A DNA stretch of 64,000 bases from Pollenia angustigena (lineage: Eukaryota; Arthropoda; Insecta; Diptera; Polleniidae): NCBI GenBank assembly GCA_930367215.1, contig OV884057.1, forward strand, positions 200,435,621 through 200,499,620, written 5' to 3'. The position numbers and the translations under genes were made by a program. Shown here one piece after another: positions 34,026-45,263 of this stretch. Below the pieces are notes generated by a model that had not been told where the DNA came from, searched no databases, and was given only the letters and a program-made list of their open reading frames with translations. The first letter of the stretch is position 1. Each line of letters opens with the position of its first letter.

Positions 34026-35598
34026 CAGTGTGACCCTTTTAGCATTTTCACTGCTAAATTTAGCATTATTTATTTTGATTTAGCAGCGAATTTTTCAAAT
34101 AGCATTTAGCATTATTTTCAGCATTTTTGCAATATTTTTTTAGCATTTTTTAATCTTTAAAATTGTATACCTATATTGCTATTTCACAATATAACTTATC
34201 ACTTCTGTCAATCTCTATAATTGGATTTTGTCATTTATAGTAATGTATAATAATAGCAACCCTGTAAACACCAAAAAAAATTAAAGAAGAAATGGTAGAT
34301 TTTACTACAGAAGAAATAACGGTTTTGCAACAGCAATGGCAAAAGCTGAATGTATACGAATTGATGGACCAAAGTTCAACTATTGAATTCTGGATAGGTG
34401 TTAAGAATATGATGAAAACAGATCATATTCTAATGGTATTTTGACCAACACTTTCGAAACTATTCATATAATGATGTGTTTAATGTGTAATTAAATTTAC
34501 TGAAAATGCTGTTGAATAGCCTTTTATGTTTTTAATGACAATTTTTGTTTTTACATATATTTTGTATTTAATAATGTATATCTCTGGCAATAAATAATAA
34601 TGGCTTAAGTTGACTTAAATGTTTTTAATTTGATTACATATTCTTATTATCTTCTTCAAGATCTATGACGCAGCTAAATTTCAAGTATAAAATGTCATTA
34701 TTAATAAAACTATACGCATTTATATTTAAACTTTCACAATACAACATACATTTCATTTTAGACAAAACCCTTAATATCGCAAAACACGAAATTTCGACTT
34801 TAGCAATTATTATTTACTGCAGATATTATTTACTACAGATATGTAGGTATATCGTAACCTAAAACGCAAAAAACCCTATCTAACATTTTGAAAATTTTAC
34901 AAAAAACCATTTAAATGTTAAATTTATTAATCGCCTTAAACTGTTTAAAATCTTTTTTCTTCTACTTTTCTTGTAAAACCTAAAGGCCCAACCATAATAT
35001 GCATAGCCTTGCTTAGCCTGCTGTCAAAAATTAACAAAAACTCTCAAATGTATTTTAAAAACAAAATCAAAAAACCTTTGATTCCGTACGGTATGTGCGA
35101 TCTGTTTCGCACTTTGCTTAAGCAAATGATAGTTTCATAAAACTTATGGTTTGTCTCATATGATTTACATGTATTCGCACATTTGCTTAAGCCAACTTAA
35201 GCACATTATGGCTGCGCCTTAACAGTTTTTTTGACAGTTGACAATGTTGTATATTTTGCAAACTGTAGGTTAGGGCTTTAAGCGTTTATCATGTAATATT
35301 TTGTAGATAGGGCTTTTTGTTTTTTTGGTTAAAAAATCGCTAACTTTTGTCAAACTACTGAATTGCTTTTATTAAACAAATCTTTGTATGTCTATAATTT
35401 TTTTTATGTAAACTTGATTTTATTTTAAAGAAATATTATATTTTCAGGTAAATTAATGAATAATTCATTCATTAAAATGATACAATTATTTAAGAAATTT
35501 TAGCATTTTTTAGCATTTTCAAATTTTATTTTTAGCATTTTTAGCATTGTTTTAATCCCCATTTAGCATCCAATTTTTTTGTAGTTGTGGCCACACTG
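34026..35598 (+). mobile_element. hAT-like element, 8-bp TSD (GTTATGAT)
   Basis: It starts 'cagtgtgaccctttta' and ends 'ttgtggccacactg'. Exact 8-bp direct repeats GTTATGAT lie at 34018..34025 and 35599..35606. The subterminal regions are rich in a repeated 'tagcatttt' word at both ends, possibly transposase-binding repeats. At 1573 bp it keeps only a small coding remnant (34292..34444). Confidence 0.85.
34292..34444 (+). pseudogene. 50-codon hAT transposase fragment
   Basis: A short open frame starting MVDFTTEEITVLQQQW and containing 'STIEFWIGVKNMM' lies inside the TSD-flanked hAT-like element. The 'L..QW..L......FW' spacing is reminiscent of the region near the C-terminal part of hAT transposases. 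It is too short to be functional and is recognised mainly from its position and pattern. Confidence 0.45.
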
Positions 35599-35756
35599 GT
35601 TATGATACTTGCTATTTTTTGTATTTTTTCTATATTGGAGAACAGTGCAAATATATTTGCATAGGAAAACTGACTAAGTGTAAAGAGTATGATTATATCA
35701 TAAAAAAATCTTGAAAAGTCAAACAAATATACATGAGTTATCGATAAATAATCTAA

Positions 35757-36096
35757 TGGCCATTTTCTCAATGTGTCGACAAACTGTCTGTTACTTAATG
35801 TCAACATAAATTTATTGGACCGATAAACTGTCCGTTAACGATTTTGGTTTTCTCAATATACCGACAACAAACAAAGTTTTCAGCTGGCAACGCCACTCAA
35901 AATACATGTAAAAGATGGGAGTCAGCTGATTGAATTTATCTGTACGGCAAATAAAAGGAAAATAAATAATTGGCAGATGAGTGCCGGTTAGCTTTGCGAT
36001 TAAAACGAAGCAAATGAGACATTGAGAAAACCAAATTTCTTTAATGTGCAGTTTTTCGCTGGGAAAAAAGATAATCGCCTAATGAGAAAATGGCCA
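35757..36096. mobile_element. MITE with TSD TAA (Harbinger-like TSD)
   Basis: The TIRs are 'tggccattttctca' and its mirror, flanked by TAA (35754..35756, 36097..36099). It is 340 bp and non-coding. Both the TIR start (TGGC) and the TSD resemble the element at 9183..9752. Confidence 0.75.
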
Positions 36097-36770
36097 TAAG
36101 ACTGTCAAAAAAAATATAAAATTTTTTAACTTAAAATTGACATTTCCAGATTAATTGTTAGCACTGTTGCCAATTTTTTTAGTTTTTGATCGAAAGAAAC
36201 GGTTTTAAACTTTTTTTTTTTTGCGATTTTAGCTTTTATGACGGTTTTTTGTGGGGAAAAAAAGTGCGCAGTATTGTTTGTTTTGTTTACATTTTATCAA
36301 ATTGTATTTCTTGTTCTTTCTCGCATTTGTTGTTTGATGCAGTCAATCCTAAAAAAATCCAATACAAAAAATAGCAAGTATCATAACACCTTAGGGACGT
36401 GTACTTATCTGAATAGGAGAAGAACAAAGTGGAATTAACAAGCTAATCTGCTCGCTAATTGCTCAGTCCCTGTTATTAATAGCGTTTTTTTTATTGGCAA
36501 ATGCACTGCTTTATAAGCCAGTGGTTTAGAAGGGGTGGTGTAAACCAATATGGTGGAGACCGTTGATTGAACAGTAGGGTGTTCAATAAATCGGGTTTTA
36601 TTTTTGTTCGATTCAACGACTAATCGATATTTGGCTTTTTTACTTAATCGATTAAACAAATAAATTTTCAAATTAATCGAATGATTTAAAATCCAGAAAT
36701 TTTATAAATTACGAGATTTTTTTCGATAATTTTACAAGAAATTATCAAAGTAATTTTTGGGAAATTTATT

Positions 36771-36845
36771 GTTGAAGTGATAAGCTATTCCTATGCGCAT
36801 TTCACTAGTTGCTTAGGGCAGATCGTGAGGAAACTTCATCGAAAT
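36771..36845 (+). repeat. Dispersed repeat, copy 3 of 3
   Basis: This is a plus-strand copy of the repeat at 410..497 ('tagggcagatcgtgagga'), lying inside the 3.5-kb hAT-like element. Confidence 0.55.
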
Positions 36846-37175
36846 ATGTTATAAAAGCCAAAGATATTAAACAAGTAAAACTGTTCAACAATAAATTTCA
36901 GTGTTTTTATAAATAATAATAATTTTAAAATAAGAACGACTAACAACATCTTAAAAACAATAGTACTTGAGTAAATAAACAATTTTTTTAAATAAAACTT
37001 CTCAATTGTACAAATTGTTACGTCAATTTCGGGCACATCGATTTTAAAAGAATCATTATAACTTTGGATTTTTTGAAACTTTTCACGGACATTTCATCCT
37101 CCGCTATGCTTATGCAAATAATTTCCTTAGAGAATTGATCGAAGAATCTTGTTTAAAATATTTATTCATTGGACC

Positions 37176-38571
37176 CAGTGTTGCCACTTTGTGGGTAATT
37201 ACCCGAACTTGGTATAATTTTTACGGTCGTGGGTAGAGCGTGGGTAATTTCTTTTAGGTGTAATTCAGGTGTTATTTGAAATTTTTACTTCAGATGCCCA
37301 AATAAAATCAAGATTCGATTTCAGTGATGACATTTATTTCTTTTTAAATATTGTTGCTAAGAAATGCGCAGCCTTCTGAGCCAAAGTCTCGGTTTCTTTT
37401 TAAGAAACGACTTCAATCATTAAACATACATATATTTTCAAATGTTTGGTAATGAATGTCGCAAGATGGACCCTTAGATTTGGATAAAGATGCCTATCAT
37501 AGTGATTTAGAACCTGAAGTTTATTGAAAAAAGTTAGTCAAACTAAAAACCTGCCTGGGGGAAGATATGTTTCCAATATTGCAACATACAATTGCTACTT
37601 TTTAATGCTTTAGTTTAAAGAATATTTAACGCCCTTTACAGTTGTAAAACTAAATTACGAAAGGGAAAGTTGTATAAAACTCTGCAGGCATTGTGTTTAC
37701 TAAATAAGGTATAAAGGGTATTTTTTAAGACCATGAAACTTAAAATGGTAGATAACACAAAAAAAAATTAATTTTAATCGCAGATTGATACACGGCATTA
37801 CGATTTGAAACTGATTTACAACAAATAGACACCGCGTCTGTCCTTATTCAATTATGTTTCTCTTTTTCGAATAAAATGAACAATGTTGACCTCCAAGACA
37901 CCGATGGTTGCTGGTTTATCAGCATTAACCACTGACTTCACAGACCTACGGAAAACAATCAATAAGTGTCACATCGCACGGCCTTGAAGTCTAATTGACC
38001 GTTTTTTTCTCTAAATCAACACATCGCCTTCATTTGTGAAAAAAAAGTTGCGTCATTTAAATCATGAAGTCACCTTTAAGTTGCGAAAATCGATGGCTGA
38101 ATTTCAAAGTATATTTGGATAATTTGGTGGCGTTGTTCAAGCATGAATCTATTCATGATGATGTGCCTGATCAAAAAAAGAAAATAGTATGACAGTTCGT
38201 TTGACAGCTAACCTTTCGTAAGCTCTATGGGGCTAAAACGCATCCATTATAATGCAATGACAAGGAACATTTTAAACCTTCCCAAGATATATCAACCAAA
38301 TGTGGAAGTTAAAATCATTATTTTAGCAGTTTTATTTTATGCGTTATTAATTTTTTTTTTGTGTCTTTAACGTTATTTTTGTTAATTTAAATAAAATTCT
38401 CAGTTTGACTAATATTGATCTTGTTTTAATCAGTTTGTTGTGTTTTTGCTTCTTTGTAAATGCCTTTTTATTAAATTAAACTTAAATTTTATATCAGGTG
38501 TAATTTCATTTAAATCTGGTAATTTTGCTTCATCTCAAGTGTAATTTTGAATCTTGCTGGTGGTAACACTG
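37176..38571 (+). mobile_element. hAT-like element, 8-bp TSD (ATTGGACC)
   Basis: It starts 'cagtgttgccac' and ends 'gtggtaacactg'. Exact direct repeats ATTGGACC lie at 37168..37175 and 38572..38579. The length is 1396 bp. It carries scattered transposase traces with stops, the clearest at 38064..38192. It is younger than the enclosing 36575..40058 element. Confidence 0.88.
38064..38192 (+). pseudogene. hAT-like transposase fragment
   Basis: The open frame 'MKSPLSCENRWLNFKVYLDN' continues with 'LVALFKHESI' and ends at a TGA at 38190..38192. The 'RWL..K.Y......LF' pattern fits the segment of hAT/BED-type transposases after the catalytic insertion. Upstream fragments in the same element are broken by stops. 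Confidence 0.5.
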
Positions 38572-38667
38572 ATTGGACCACTTGTAGCCCCCTTTGATTT
38601 TGTTGGTGGATCATCTTCCATTTAGTGAAGTTTTTGAAGAACATTTACGTTAATACATTTTTGGACA

Positions 38668-39290
38668 CCTGTGCCCATGGTTTGTAACTCTCGCGTCGAG
38701 AAACTTTTCAATTGAAATGTGTGAAATGAAATACAAATTCCATATAAAAACAAACAAACAGCTGTTTTTTTAGCGAATACAAGCTGTCTCGTAATGGTAT
38801 TAGCCAATTTACAGAAAAAGTGCGCCTGAAAAATTTTTGTAAGAAAGTTCACGCCTTAAACTGTCAAACAAACAGACGAATAAAAACAGGGTGAAAAAAA
38901 ATTTTTACACTAAAAACATTAAAAATGCAAAGAATAATAGCAATAATATTTCCTTCTTGGCTCATTTTGCCATTGTTTAGTTTTTTTGCATTTAACATTT
39001 CTATAAAATAATTATAAAGCTCGTTTGCAAACAACAAACGTTAAAGTCGCACTTTACATTATTTGGTTTGGTTGTATTTTTACCGCCGTCGTTGAAATTT
39101 TTTTAATTTTAGTACATCGGCTTCGAGTGCAATGTTATGGCATTTATAACGTAAAGACCTTATCTCTTTTTATAGTTTTCGACATGAGTTACAGACACAC
39201 TTTTGTCTCTCTTTTCGAGAAAAGATGGAATATTTTGATTCACATATTTTCGTTGCGAGAAGTTCTCACTAAAGTTACAAAACATGGGTA
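38668..39290 (+). repeat. Dispersed ~0.6-kb repeat, copy B
   Basis: It matches copy A (20467..21063) with ~100 bp of extra sequence (about 38795..38910). It includes 'aaagctcgtttgcaaacaac' and 'agttttcgacatgagttaca'. It is non-coding. Confidence 0.65.
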
Positions 39291-39292
39291 CT

Positions 39293-39415
39293 GGGCCCTG
39301 TTTCTCAAAACTACAAGTTCCAAATCTACAGTAAAATATATTTGAAACAAAAATTGTAAAATTCTTGCTATTTTACTTGTAGATTTGTAACTTGTAGTTT
39401 TGAGAAACAGGGCCC
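39293..39415. mobile_element. Hairpin MITE (gggccctgtttctc ends)
   Basis: The ~45-bp arms 'gggccctgtttctcaaaact' and their mirror enclose a short centre. The TIR resembles PIF/Harbinger MITE ends, but no clean TSD is visible. Confidence 0.7.
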
Positions 39416-39518
39416 TGTTACATTTAGCATTTTTGGATTTATCGCTCGAACAATATTTTTAAGCCAAACTCATTCTTAAGAGAGAAACAACGCATGAACT
39501 ATTTTGTTAAAAAATACG

Positions 39519-39748
39519 GGCGTGTTCTAGAAATCGAAATGAAGTGGAGCAAATTTTAAAAATTACCCTGTAATGAAAGTTCATCAAAATATCCATTTTA
39601 TCTACTTCATTCTTTAAGTATTAATTATTTTTTCAAGAACAACACTTAAAACCATGAAAAAATACGGTAAATTTGTAAAAAGTAATTGAATTTAAATTAT
39701 CGTTCGATTTCAATTTCACTTCATTGCGATTTCTAGAACATACCCAAT
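39519..39748. mobile_element. MITE with 28-bp TIR (gggcgtgttctagaaatcg)
   Basis: The left end 'gggcgtgttctagaaatcg' and the mirror of 'gggtatgttctagaaatcg' enclose 230 bp of non-coding sequence. No clear TSD was seen. Confidence 0.7.
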
Positions 39749-40159
39749 ATATTTATATAAATCTTTCAGTTGACTTATCTTTGTGGTTTTTACTTTTTTT
39801 GTAATGAATTATTTAATAGTGTTGAAAAATTGTAACAGATAAGTTAAATTACTCACTAAATATGACTGTTTTTTTTTTTAATTCTAACGGACACAAACAT
39901 TTGGTTTGTTTATTCGACTTAAAACTTAAAAAAAAATTATATATTTAACAGATATAATATATATAATATATATTGTTGTTCGATTAATCCTTTAATCGAA
40001 ATTTGTAATTTTAAATTATTCGATTAATCGAACAATAATTAATCTACTGAACACCCTATTGAACAGTCTAAGGTATAAAAAATCAGAGCAAATTAAACTC
40101 TCTTTTTAGATTTAAAAATGTGTTTAAACCAACATAAATCAACTATAAATCACGTAATA

Positions 40160-41188
40160 CACAGAAAAAATTATTTTTCCAATTCAAACAAAAAATTTGT
40201 AGAGTCAAACAATTTTTTGTCTAAAATCGGTCCTACAAACAAATTCGCATATTCAAACAATTTATTTGCATTTTGTTTATTGAAAAAAACGCCGATTTTT
40301 TCAAACAAATAATTTTACAGAATCAAACAAAAAGTTTACTGAAATTCATATAAATTTCAAACAAATAATTTTGCTGAATCAATCAAAAAAGTTTTGGCAC
40401 AAGCAATGACGCGCACACAAGCAAGCACTGTTGGCGAAGATGAGGCAGAGCAGAGAAGAGCGGCCGGCTGGCTTTGAGACACATTTTTTTGTTGGAATAA
40501 TTTTTGAACGAAGTCATATTTATACTTACAGTGTTTTTCTTCATCATTCACTGTTGCTTTATCCTTTCCTTTGCTAATGAAGAAGAAATGTAACCAAAAA
40601 CGGCGGCAGACCGACTCGATATGTTTTCCGCCATCATTCTATTTTTGTATTTGATGTATTTAAACAAACTATTTGAAAAAATTGAATACGGGATTTTGTT
40701 TTTTTTTACCAACTTTGGAACCAACCAAAAATTTATTTTGTTTCTTGTAATGTGTTTTTTCTATTGTTTAAAAATATGAAACGTTTTTTTTTACCTGCTA
40801 TTGTTTTTGTTGTTTTTTTACTACAAACCTCGTCACGCTATTTTATCATTTTTCTTATTGCTGTACTTTTTTAAAGCGTCCAAAAATAGACTGCATGTGT
40901 TTTTTGTTGTAGTTCTTATATTTCACATAAAGAAATGTTGCTTACAATCAATAAAAAAAATGCAAAAAGACGACAACATTAAAGAGCGTTAAATATTTCA
41001 TACAAAATTATGAAAACTTCGAACCAATAGCGCGCTTATTAAATTTTTGAAGAGTTGTCCACATTTTTGTTGGTTAAATAAAAATCAAACAAAAATATTG
41101 ATTGAATCAGTAAAAAAATTTTTAGAAATCAAAAAAAATTTCAAACAAGCGTTTGTTTGAAAATAATTCGGCAATAATTTTTTCTGTG
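40160..41188 (-). mobile_element. 1-kb TA-flanked non-autonomous element, copy 2
   Basis: It has 'cacagaaaaaattatttttcc' at one end and '...aataattttttctgtg' at the other, flanked by TA. It is inverted relative to copy 1 and in the same orientation as copy 3. A local 'gaagatgaggcagagcagag' replaces the CT-rich block of copy 1. No coding. Confidence 0.8.
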
Positions 41189-41395
41189 TATGTAAACCAT
41201 CTTTAAACGCATAAAATTGGGCATTTAAACTACCAATACAGACGATATGAATTTGATAAGATTTTTCGCAGGGGACAATGATTTATAGTTGTTCAGTTTA
41301 AACTACATACAAATTTAAATTTAGTTCAACTAAACCAACGCTTAAACCATCAGTGATTAATTAGCCATAACAGAAGCTGTTGTTGGTTATTCAAT

Positions 41396-43719
41396 ATGGC
41401 TAAGAGCCTGGGGAACTGGGCGGAATATAAGTTAGCATTGAAACTTGGCAATATTGGCGAAACGGAAAAAACTGTAGACGGCCTGACTAAACTATCCTGT
41501 CTCTTGGAAGATATGTTCGAAGTCGGCCTAATCTGCATTTCGATCGATCGATTGAAACTAAGGGAAAAGTCCAGGCTTTTATTATCAGCTACATACGACA
41601 AATGGTTTTCGCTGGGTATCGAACATCGACTATGGAATTTAAATTGTTTATAATGAGCTGACAGTACTCTCGCCTGGTCTTAACGGAATCATCTCGGTGC
41701 AATTACAGCGGGGTAGACAAGCGGGGTAGAGTACTGAGGATAAACTATGTGCCTAAATCTTGGAGGATATGTAAGATTGTGTTTCTGCCGAAATCGGGGA
41801 GGAGCATTCATATGTACCCAAACGATTTGAGACCTATAAGTCTCACATCCATCCTGCTGAAAACGTTGGAGAGAATTTTGGACTATCATGTCAAGGGTAA
41901 CATGGGGCCGACCATTCTCTTTGTTACATACTTACACGAAGGGTAGATCAACTGAGACGGCACTTCATTCAGTTGTCTCGCTGATTGAGAAGACCCTGAG
42001 CTATAAGGACTGCGCTATGGGTGTGTTCCTGGACATCGCAGGAGCATTCAATAATGTGTCCACAGAGGCAATTTTGGCCAGCTTGTCTCGTACTGGGGCA
42101 CACCCGCATGCTAAAACTGGATCGGTAACCTGCTACGGTGTAGAACTATGCCTGCGGCATAGGGCAACTCCAGGATAACGAGGAAAGCACACCGGGGAAC
42201 CCCCCAGGTAGGGGTGCTCTCACCGAGATGCTATGGACACTTGTCGTCAACGAACTTCTCAATAGACTTCTGGACGGGGCAGCAAAGATGACCGCATACG
42301 CAGATGATGTGACGGTTATAGTTACTAGCAATGATCTGAATACTATTAGTTCTGTAATGGAGGCTACACTGGCGATAATCAACCAGTAGGAATGGGAGTT
42401 AATCCCGAGAAGACGGACCTAATACTATTTACGAATAGGTACAAAGTTGGTCCATGGAGGAGACACAAACTGGGGGGTACTAGCCTAGATCTTAAACACC
42501 ACACAAAGTACCTAGGAGTAATACTGGATAGCAAACTGTCGAGGAGATTGAATGCGGAGGAAGGGGTGAAAAAGGCAACGATTGCGCTCTACGCAAGTAA
42601 GGGAATGCTAGGCAAAACGTGTGGTCCAACCCCTGCGCTTACACATTGGGTCTACACAGCGGTGGTGAGACCAATCCTACTCTACGGGATACTTGTGTGG
42701 TGGACGGCCTTGGATAAGATATCGTACCTGAATACGCTAACGGGCGTACAGAGACTCGTCGAACTTAGTATCACCGGTTCTCTGCGGCACTGGATGTGAT
42801 CCTGGACTTGCAACCGATTCATCTAGTGGCAGAAGGAACTGCAAGGAAGTCTGCGATCCCCTTAAAGGCGATTGGACAATTTACATACGGACTCTATGGT
42901 CACGGTAGTATTATAAGGGGAATAGATTGTAGCAATGACTACACCATTCCGAGACTGACACTTGGAAGGAACCGCGAGTTACCCTAGAGGAGGACGGTAG
43001 GTTGCCAAAATGGCTGCTGATTTGGCACGTGTTTCCAGTACTGAGAACTCGCACGTTAACTTGTTCAATGATAGTCAGGCGGCGATCAGGGCTATAACCG
43101 CTGAAAACTCATACTCCTCTGTCGTCCAGGAGTGTAGGGACTCGATAGATAGACTCTGTGCCAATAGGAGAGTGCATATGTACTGGGTTCGCGGTCACCA
43201 GGGCATAGAAGGAGTTGGACGAATTGGCAAAACGGGGGGCCTATTTACCATACGATAGGATGATAGCCATCCCGGCTCAAATTCAGAATATTAGGAGAGA
43301 TACGGACTCTGCTATACGGCGGAGATCAGAGGCGTTTTGGGAAAACACAAGAACGTGCAGGGTTTCCAGTTAAAATGTTGTGATCCTATGATCCGAAGTC
43401 GACGAGAATACTGCTGTCGCTATCGAGAACGGACTGTAGACTTCTGATAGGTTTTATGACGGGTCATTGTAAGACTGCGGTATACGCCCGTAGGGCGGGG
43501 ATGTTGAATAGTGACAATTGCAGATTTTGTGGGGTACCAAGGGGAAAAGGAGACGGTAGAGCACTTGCTATGCTACTGTCCGGCACTCGTGCGCTCCAGG
43601 GCGAACTAGTAGATCATTATCTCCAAGATCTCGGGGAAAGCTCTGGAATTTGGTTAATGAGACTCCTGGCATTCGTCAAGAGAGTGTGGTGTACTCTGGG
43701 GACCATCACATCTGACTGA
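41396..43719 (+). pseudogene. LOA-like retrotransposon: RT and RNase H remnant
   Basis: Ordered remnants in several frames are a pre-RT segment (MAKSLGNWAEYKLALK, 41396), 'VPKSWRICKIVFLPKSGR' (41749) and 'NDLRPISLTSILLKTLERIL' (41820). Next come 'STETALHSVVSLIE' (41950), 'GVFLDIAGAFNNV' (42020), the catalytic 'AYADDVTVIV' (42297) and 'KYLGVILDSKLSRRL' (42508). An RNase H-type block contains 'NLFNDSQAAIRAI' (43061) and 'HMYWVRGHQGIEG' (43175). A C-terminal cysteine motif 'CRFCGVP' lies near 43520. RT followed by RNase H suits the LOA clade. Many frameshifts and stops and the missing 5' half (endonuclease, ORF1) make it inactive. Confidence 0.8.
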
Positions 43720-43767
43720 CCTTTTTCTGACTTTCTTCTGCGGTCTATGCGGGGTCTTTGTGACCGG

Positions 43768-43792
43768 CCATTCTAACATAACCTAACCTAAC
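43768..43792 (+). repeat. (TAACC)n-type 3' tail of the LOA-like element
   Basis: The segment reads 'ctaacataacctaacctaac' just after the C-terminal coding. It most likely represents a simple-repeat 3' tail. The word CCTAA also resembles the general insect telomere repeat, which flies lack; two units are not evidence of a telomere. Confidence 0.5.
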
Positions 43793-44105
43793 TCTCGAGA
43801 ATTACGTTGTGCGACGAATTTTTTAACGCAACCCATTTTGCTTTCGACGCTGCAAACAAATTTAAAAAATAACTTGTTAAAAATATTAGAAGTTGTAGAT
43901 TATTTTTGTTTTGGTGAGCCAAATACAATTTTCTTAATTATTTTTGTCATATTTATGCTCTTCTTATGTCGTAAGTAGCTAGAGCTTTTACTCCCTAAAT
44001 TCCTTCATTATTTGTATGAATTTGCATAAAATTTCACGCTGTTAAAAGTGGGATGGAACCTCGTAGGAGCTAGATTGCTTGGGTTGCAATTTATTATATC
44101 TTTAT

Positions 44106-44417
44106 AATAATTAGTATCGTGGTTATTTATTGAACTATTTATGGTTTTTAATCCAAATTTTTTTAATATTTTTAATTAGGCTTAAGTTCATCAAATTTAA
44201 TTTTTAAGAAAGGAATTTTGCAACATGAAAATCAATAAAAATTGTTATTGATAATCTTTCATTCCTGAACGCGGCCGGGGGTCGAACCCGGGAATGAAAG
44301 ATTATCAATAACAATTTTGATTGGTTCTCATGTTGTAAAATTCCTTTCTTCATAAGAAAAAATAATTTAATGAAAATTAAATTTGATGAACTTAAGCCTA
44401 ATTAAAAATATTAAAAA
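44106..44417. mobile_element. Tight foldback copy of the tRNA-like family
   Basis: The two arms (44106..44274 and 44290..44417) are reverse complements with small gaps ('aggcttaagttcat', 'gataatctttcattc' and mirrors). The centre is only about 'cgcggccgggggtcgaaccc'. In the 7542 copies the core is longer, with a tRNA-like A-box region, so this copy kept mainly the 'ggttcgaac'-type B-box end. Confidence 0.7.
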
Positions 44418-44784
44418 CATATCTTTATTATTTTTATCTTCTCCAAAAAAAAAAAATTTTAAAGTTACAGAATTTCTGGCAGTATAACGAAAGGGTTTAT
44501 AAGAAAAAAAAGTCTTCCAAAAGGCTTGGAATACCTACAGAACGTTTTTTAATTTTCCGACGCATTTTTTGAGTTTTATTTTTTAATATGGAAAATTTTA
44601 TTAATTATTCCTTTTAAGCCTTCACCTAAAAAACAGATCTGACAATAGGTATATAAGAAAGCCGATTTTTCCCATAAAAAATGGATTTTATTTTAATGAA
44701 ACTAAGGAAAAAATATAAAAAAATATATTTTTAACTTTATAAAAAAAATCTTGTATTCAAATTATATAATACTTACTCAAGTGC

Positions 44785-44900
44785 CCCGGTAGACTAGCTG
44801 ATAGTGAGCTAGTCTATCAGCGCCGGGGTTGCGGGTTCGATTTCCGCCAGAGACTCTGGTTTTGTTCCTGCAGACAAGCGTTGATCTTCATCTAAATGGA
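44785..44900 (+). repeat. tRNA-derived SINE-like sequence, copy 1
   Basis: An A-box-like 'tagactagctgatag' (44789) and a B box 'ggttcgatttc' (44833) are spaced as in a tRNA promoter, followed by 'gccagagactctggttttgt' and 'cctgcagacaagcg'. The same arrangement recurs at 60236..60345. A tRNA-like head plus a shared unrelated tail defines a SINE. No poly(A) tail is obvious. Confidence 0.6.
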
Positions 44901-44959
44901 ATAATTAAAATTCAAATTTTTTTCAAAACATCTAAGAGTATACTTTTTTTGACTTTTAA

Positions 44960-45259
44960 CCCTTTCGAACCGGATGGTACATACATTTTACCGGACGGTT
45001 GGTACTTATTTGTACCACATAACATCCCGAATGGTACGATGATATACCACAACCCCCACAACCCGGACGGTTGGTACTTATTTGTACCACATAACATCCC
45101 GAATGGTACAACGATGTACCACAACCCCCACAACCATCACAGCCACCAATCATTGTTTTTTTGATTTTCTTCTACCGATAAGCTATATATAACTAAAAAA
45201 TTCGGATCCAATCAAAAATTTTTTTTTACCATTGCTATTCGAAAGCCGGGTCGAAAGGG
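44960..45259. mobile_element. piggyBac-like MITE, TSD TTAA, with a 71-bp tandem duplication
   Basis: It begins 'ccctttcgaaccgg' and ends 'ccgggtcgaaaggg'; TTAA flanks both sides (44956..44959, 45260..45263). Inside, 44991..45136 is a tandem pair of a ~71-bp unit ('ggacggttggtacttatttg'). Open frames across the duplication on both strands look like repeat proteins but are artefacts. TTAA and CCC ends fit the piggyBac superfamily. Confidence 0.8.
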
Positions 45260-45263
45260 TTAA

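Larger units (their letters stand above)
36575..40058. mobile_element. 3.5-kb hAT-like element, 8-bp TSD (TTGAACAG), containing nested insertions
   Basis: The inverted ends 'tagggtgttcaataaat' (36575) and the mirror of 'tagggtgttcagtagat' (40058) are flanked by exact 8-bp repeats TTGAACAG (36567..36574, 40059..40066). The TIR resembles Ac-type 'tagggatg' ends. Nested inside are the dispersed repeat at 36771, a second hAT-like element (37176..38571), the ~0.6-kb repeat copy B, and two hairpin MITEs. No transposase of the outer element itself was recognised, so it is probably non-autonomous. Confidence 0.8.

Noticed and set aside
43774..43790. Telomeric repeat
   Set aside because: Only about two to three CCTAA-like units at the end of a retrotransposon remnant.
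44829..45164. 111-codon proline/asparagine-rich frame and antisense partners
   Set aside because: They lie across a 71-bp tandem duplication inside a TTAA-flanked MITE and an adjacent SINE-like segment.
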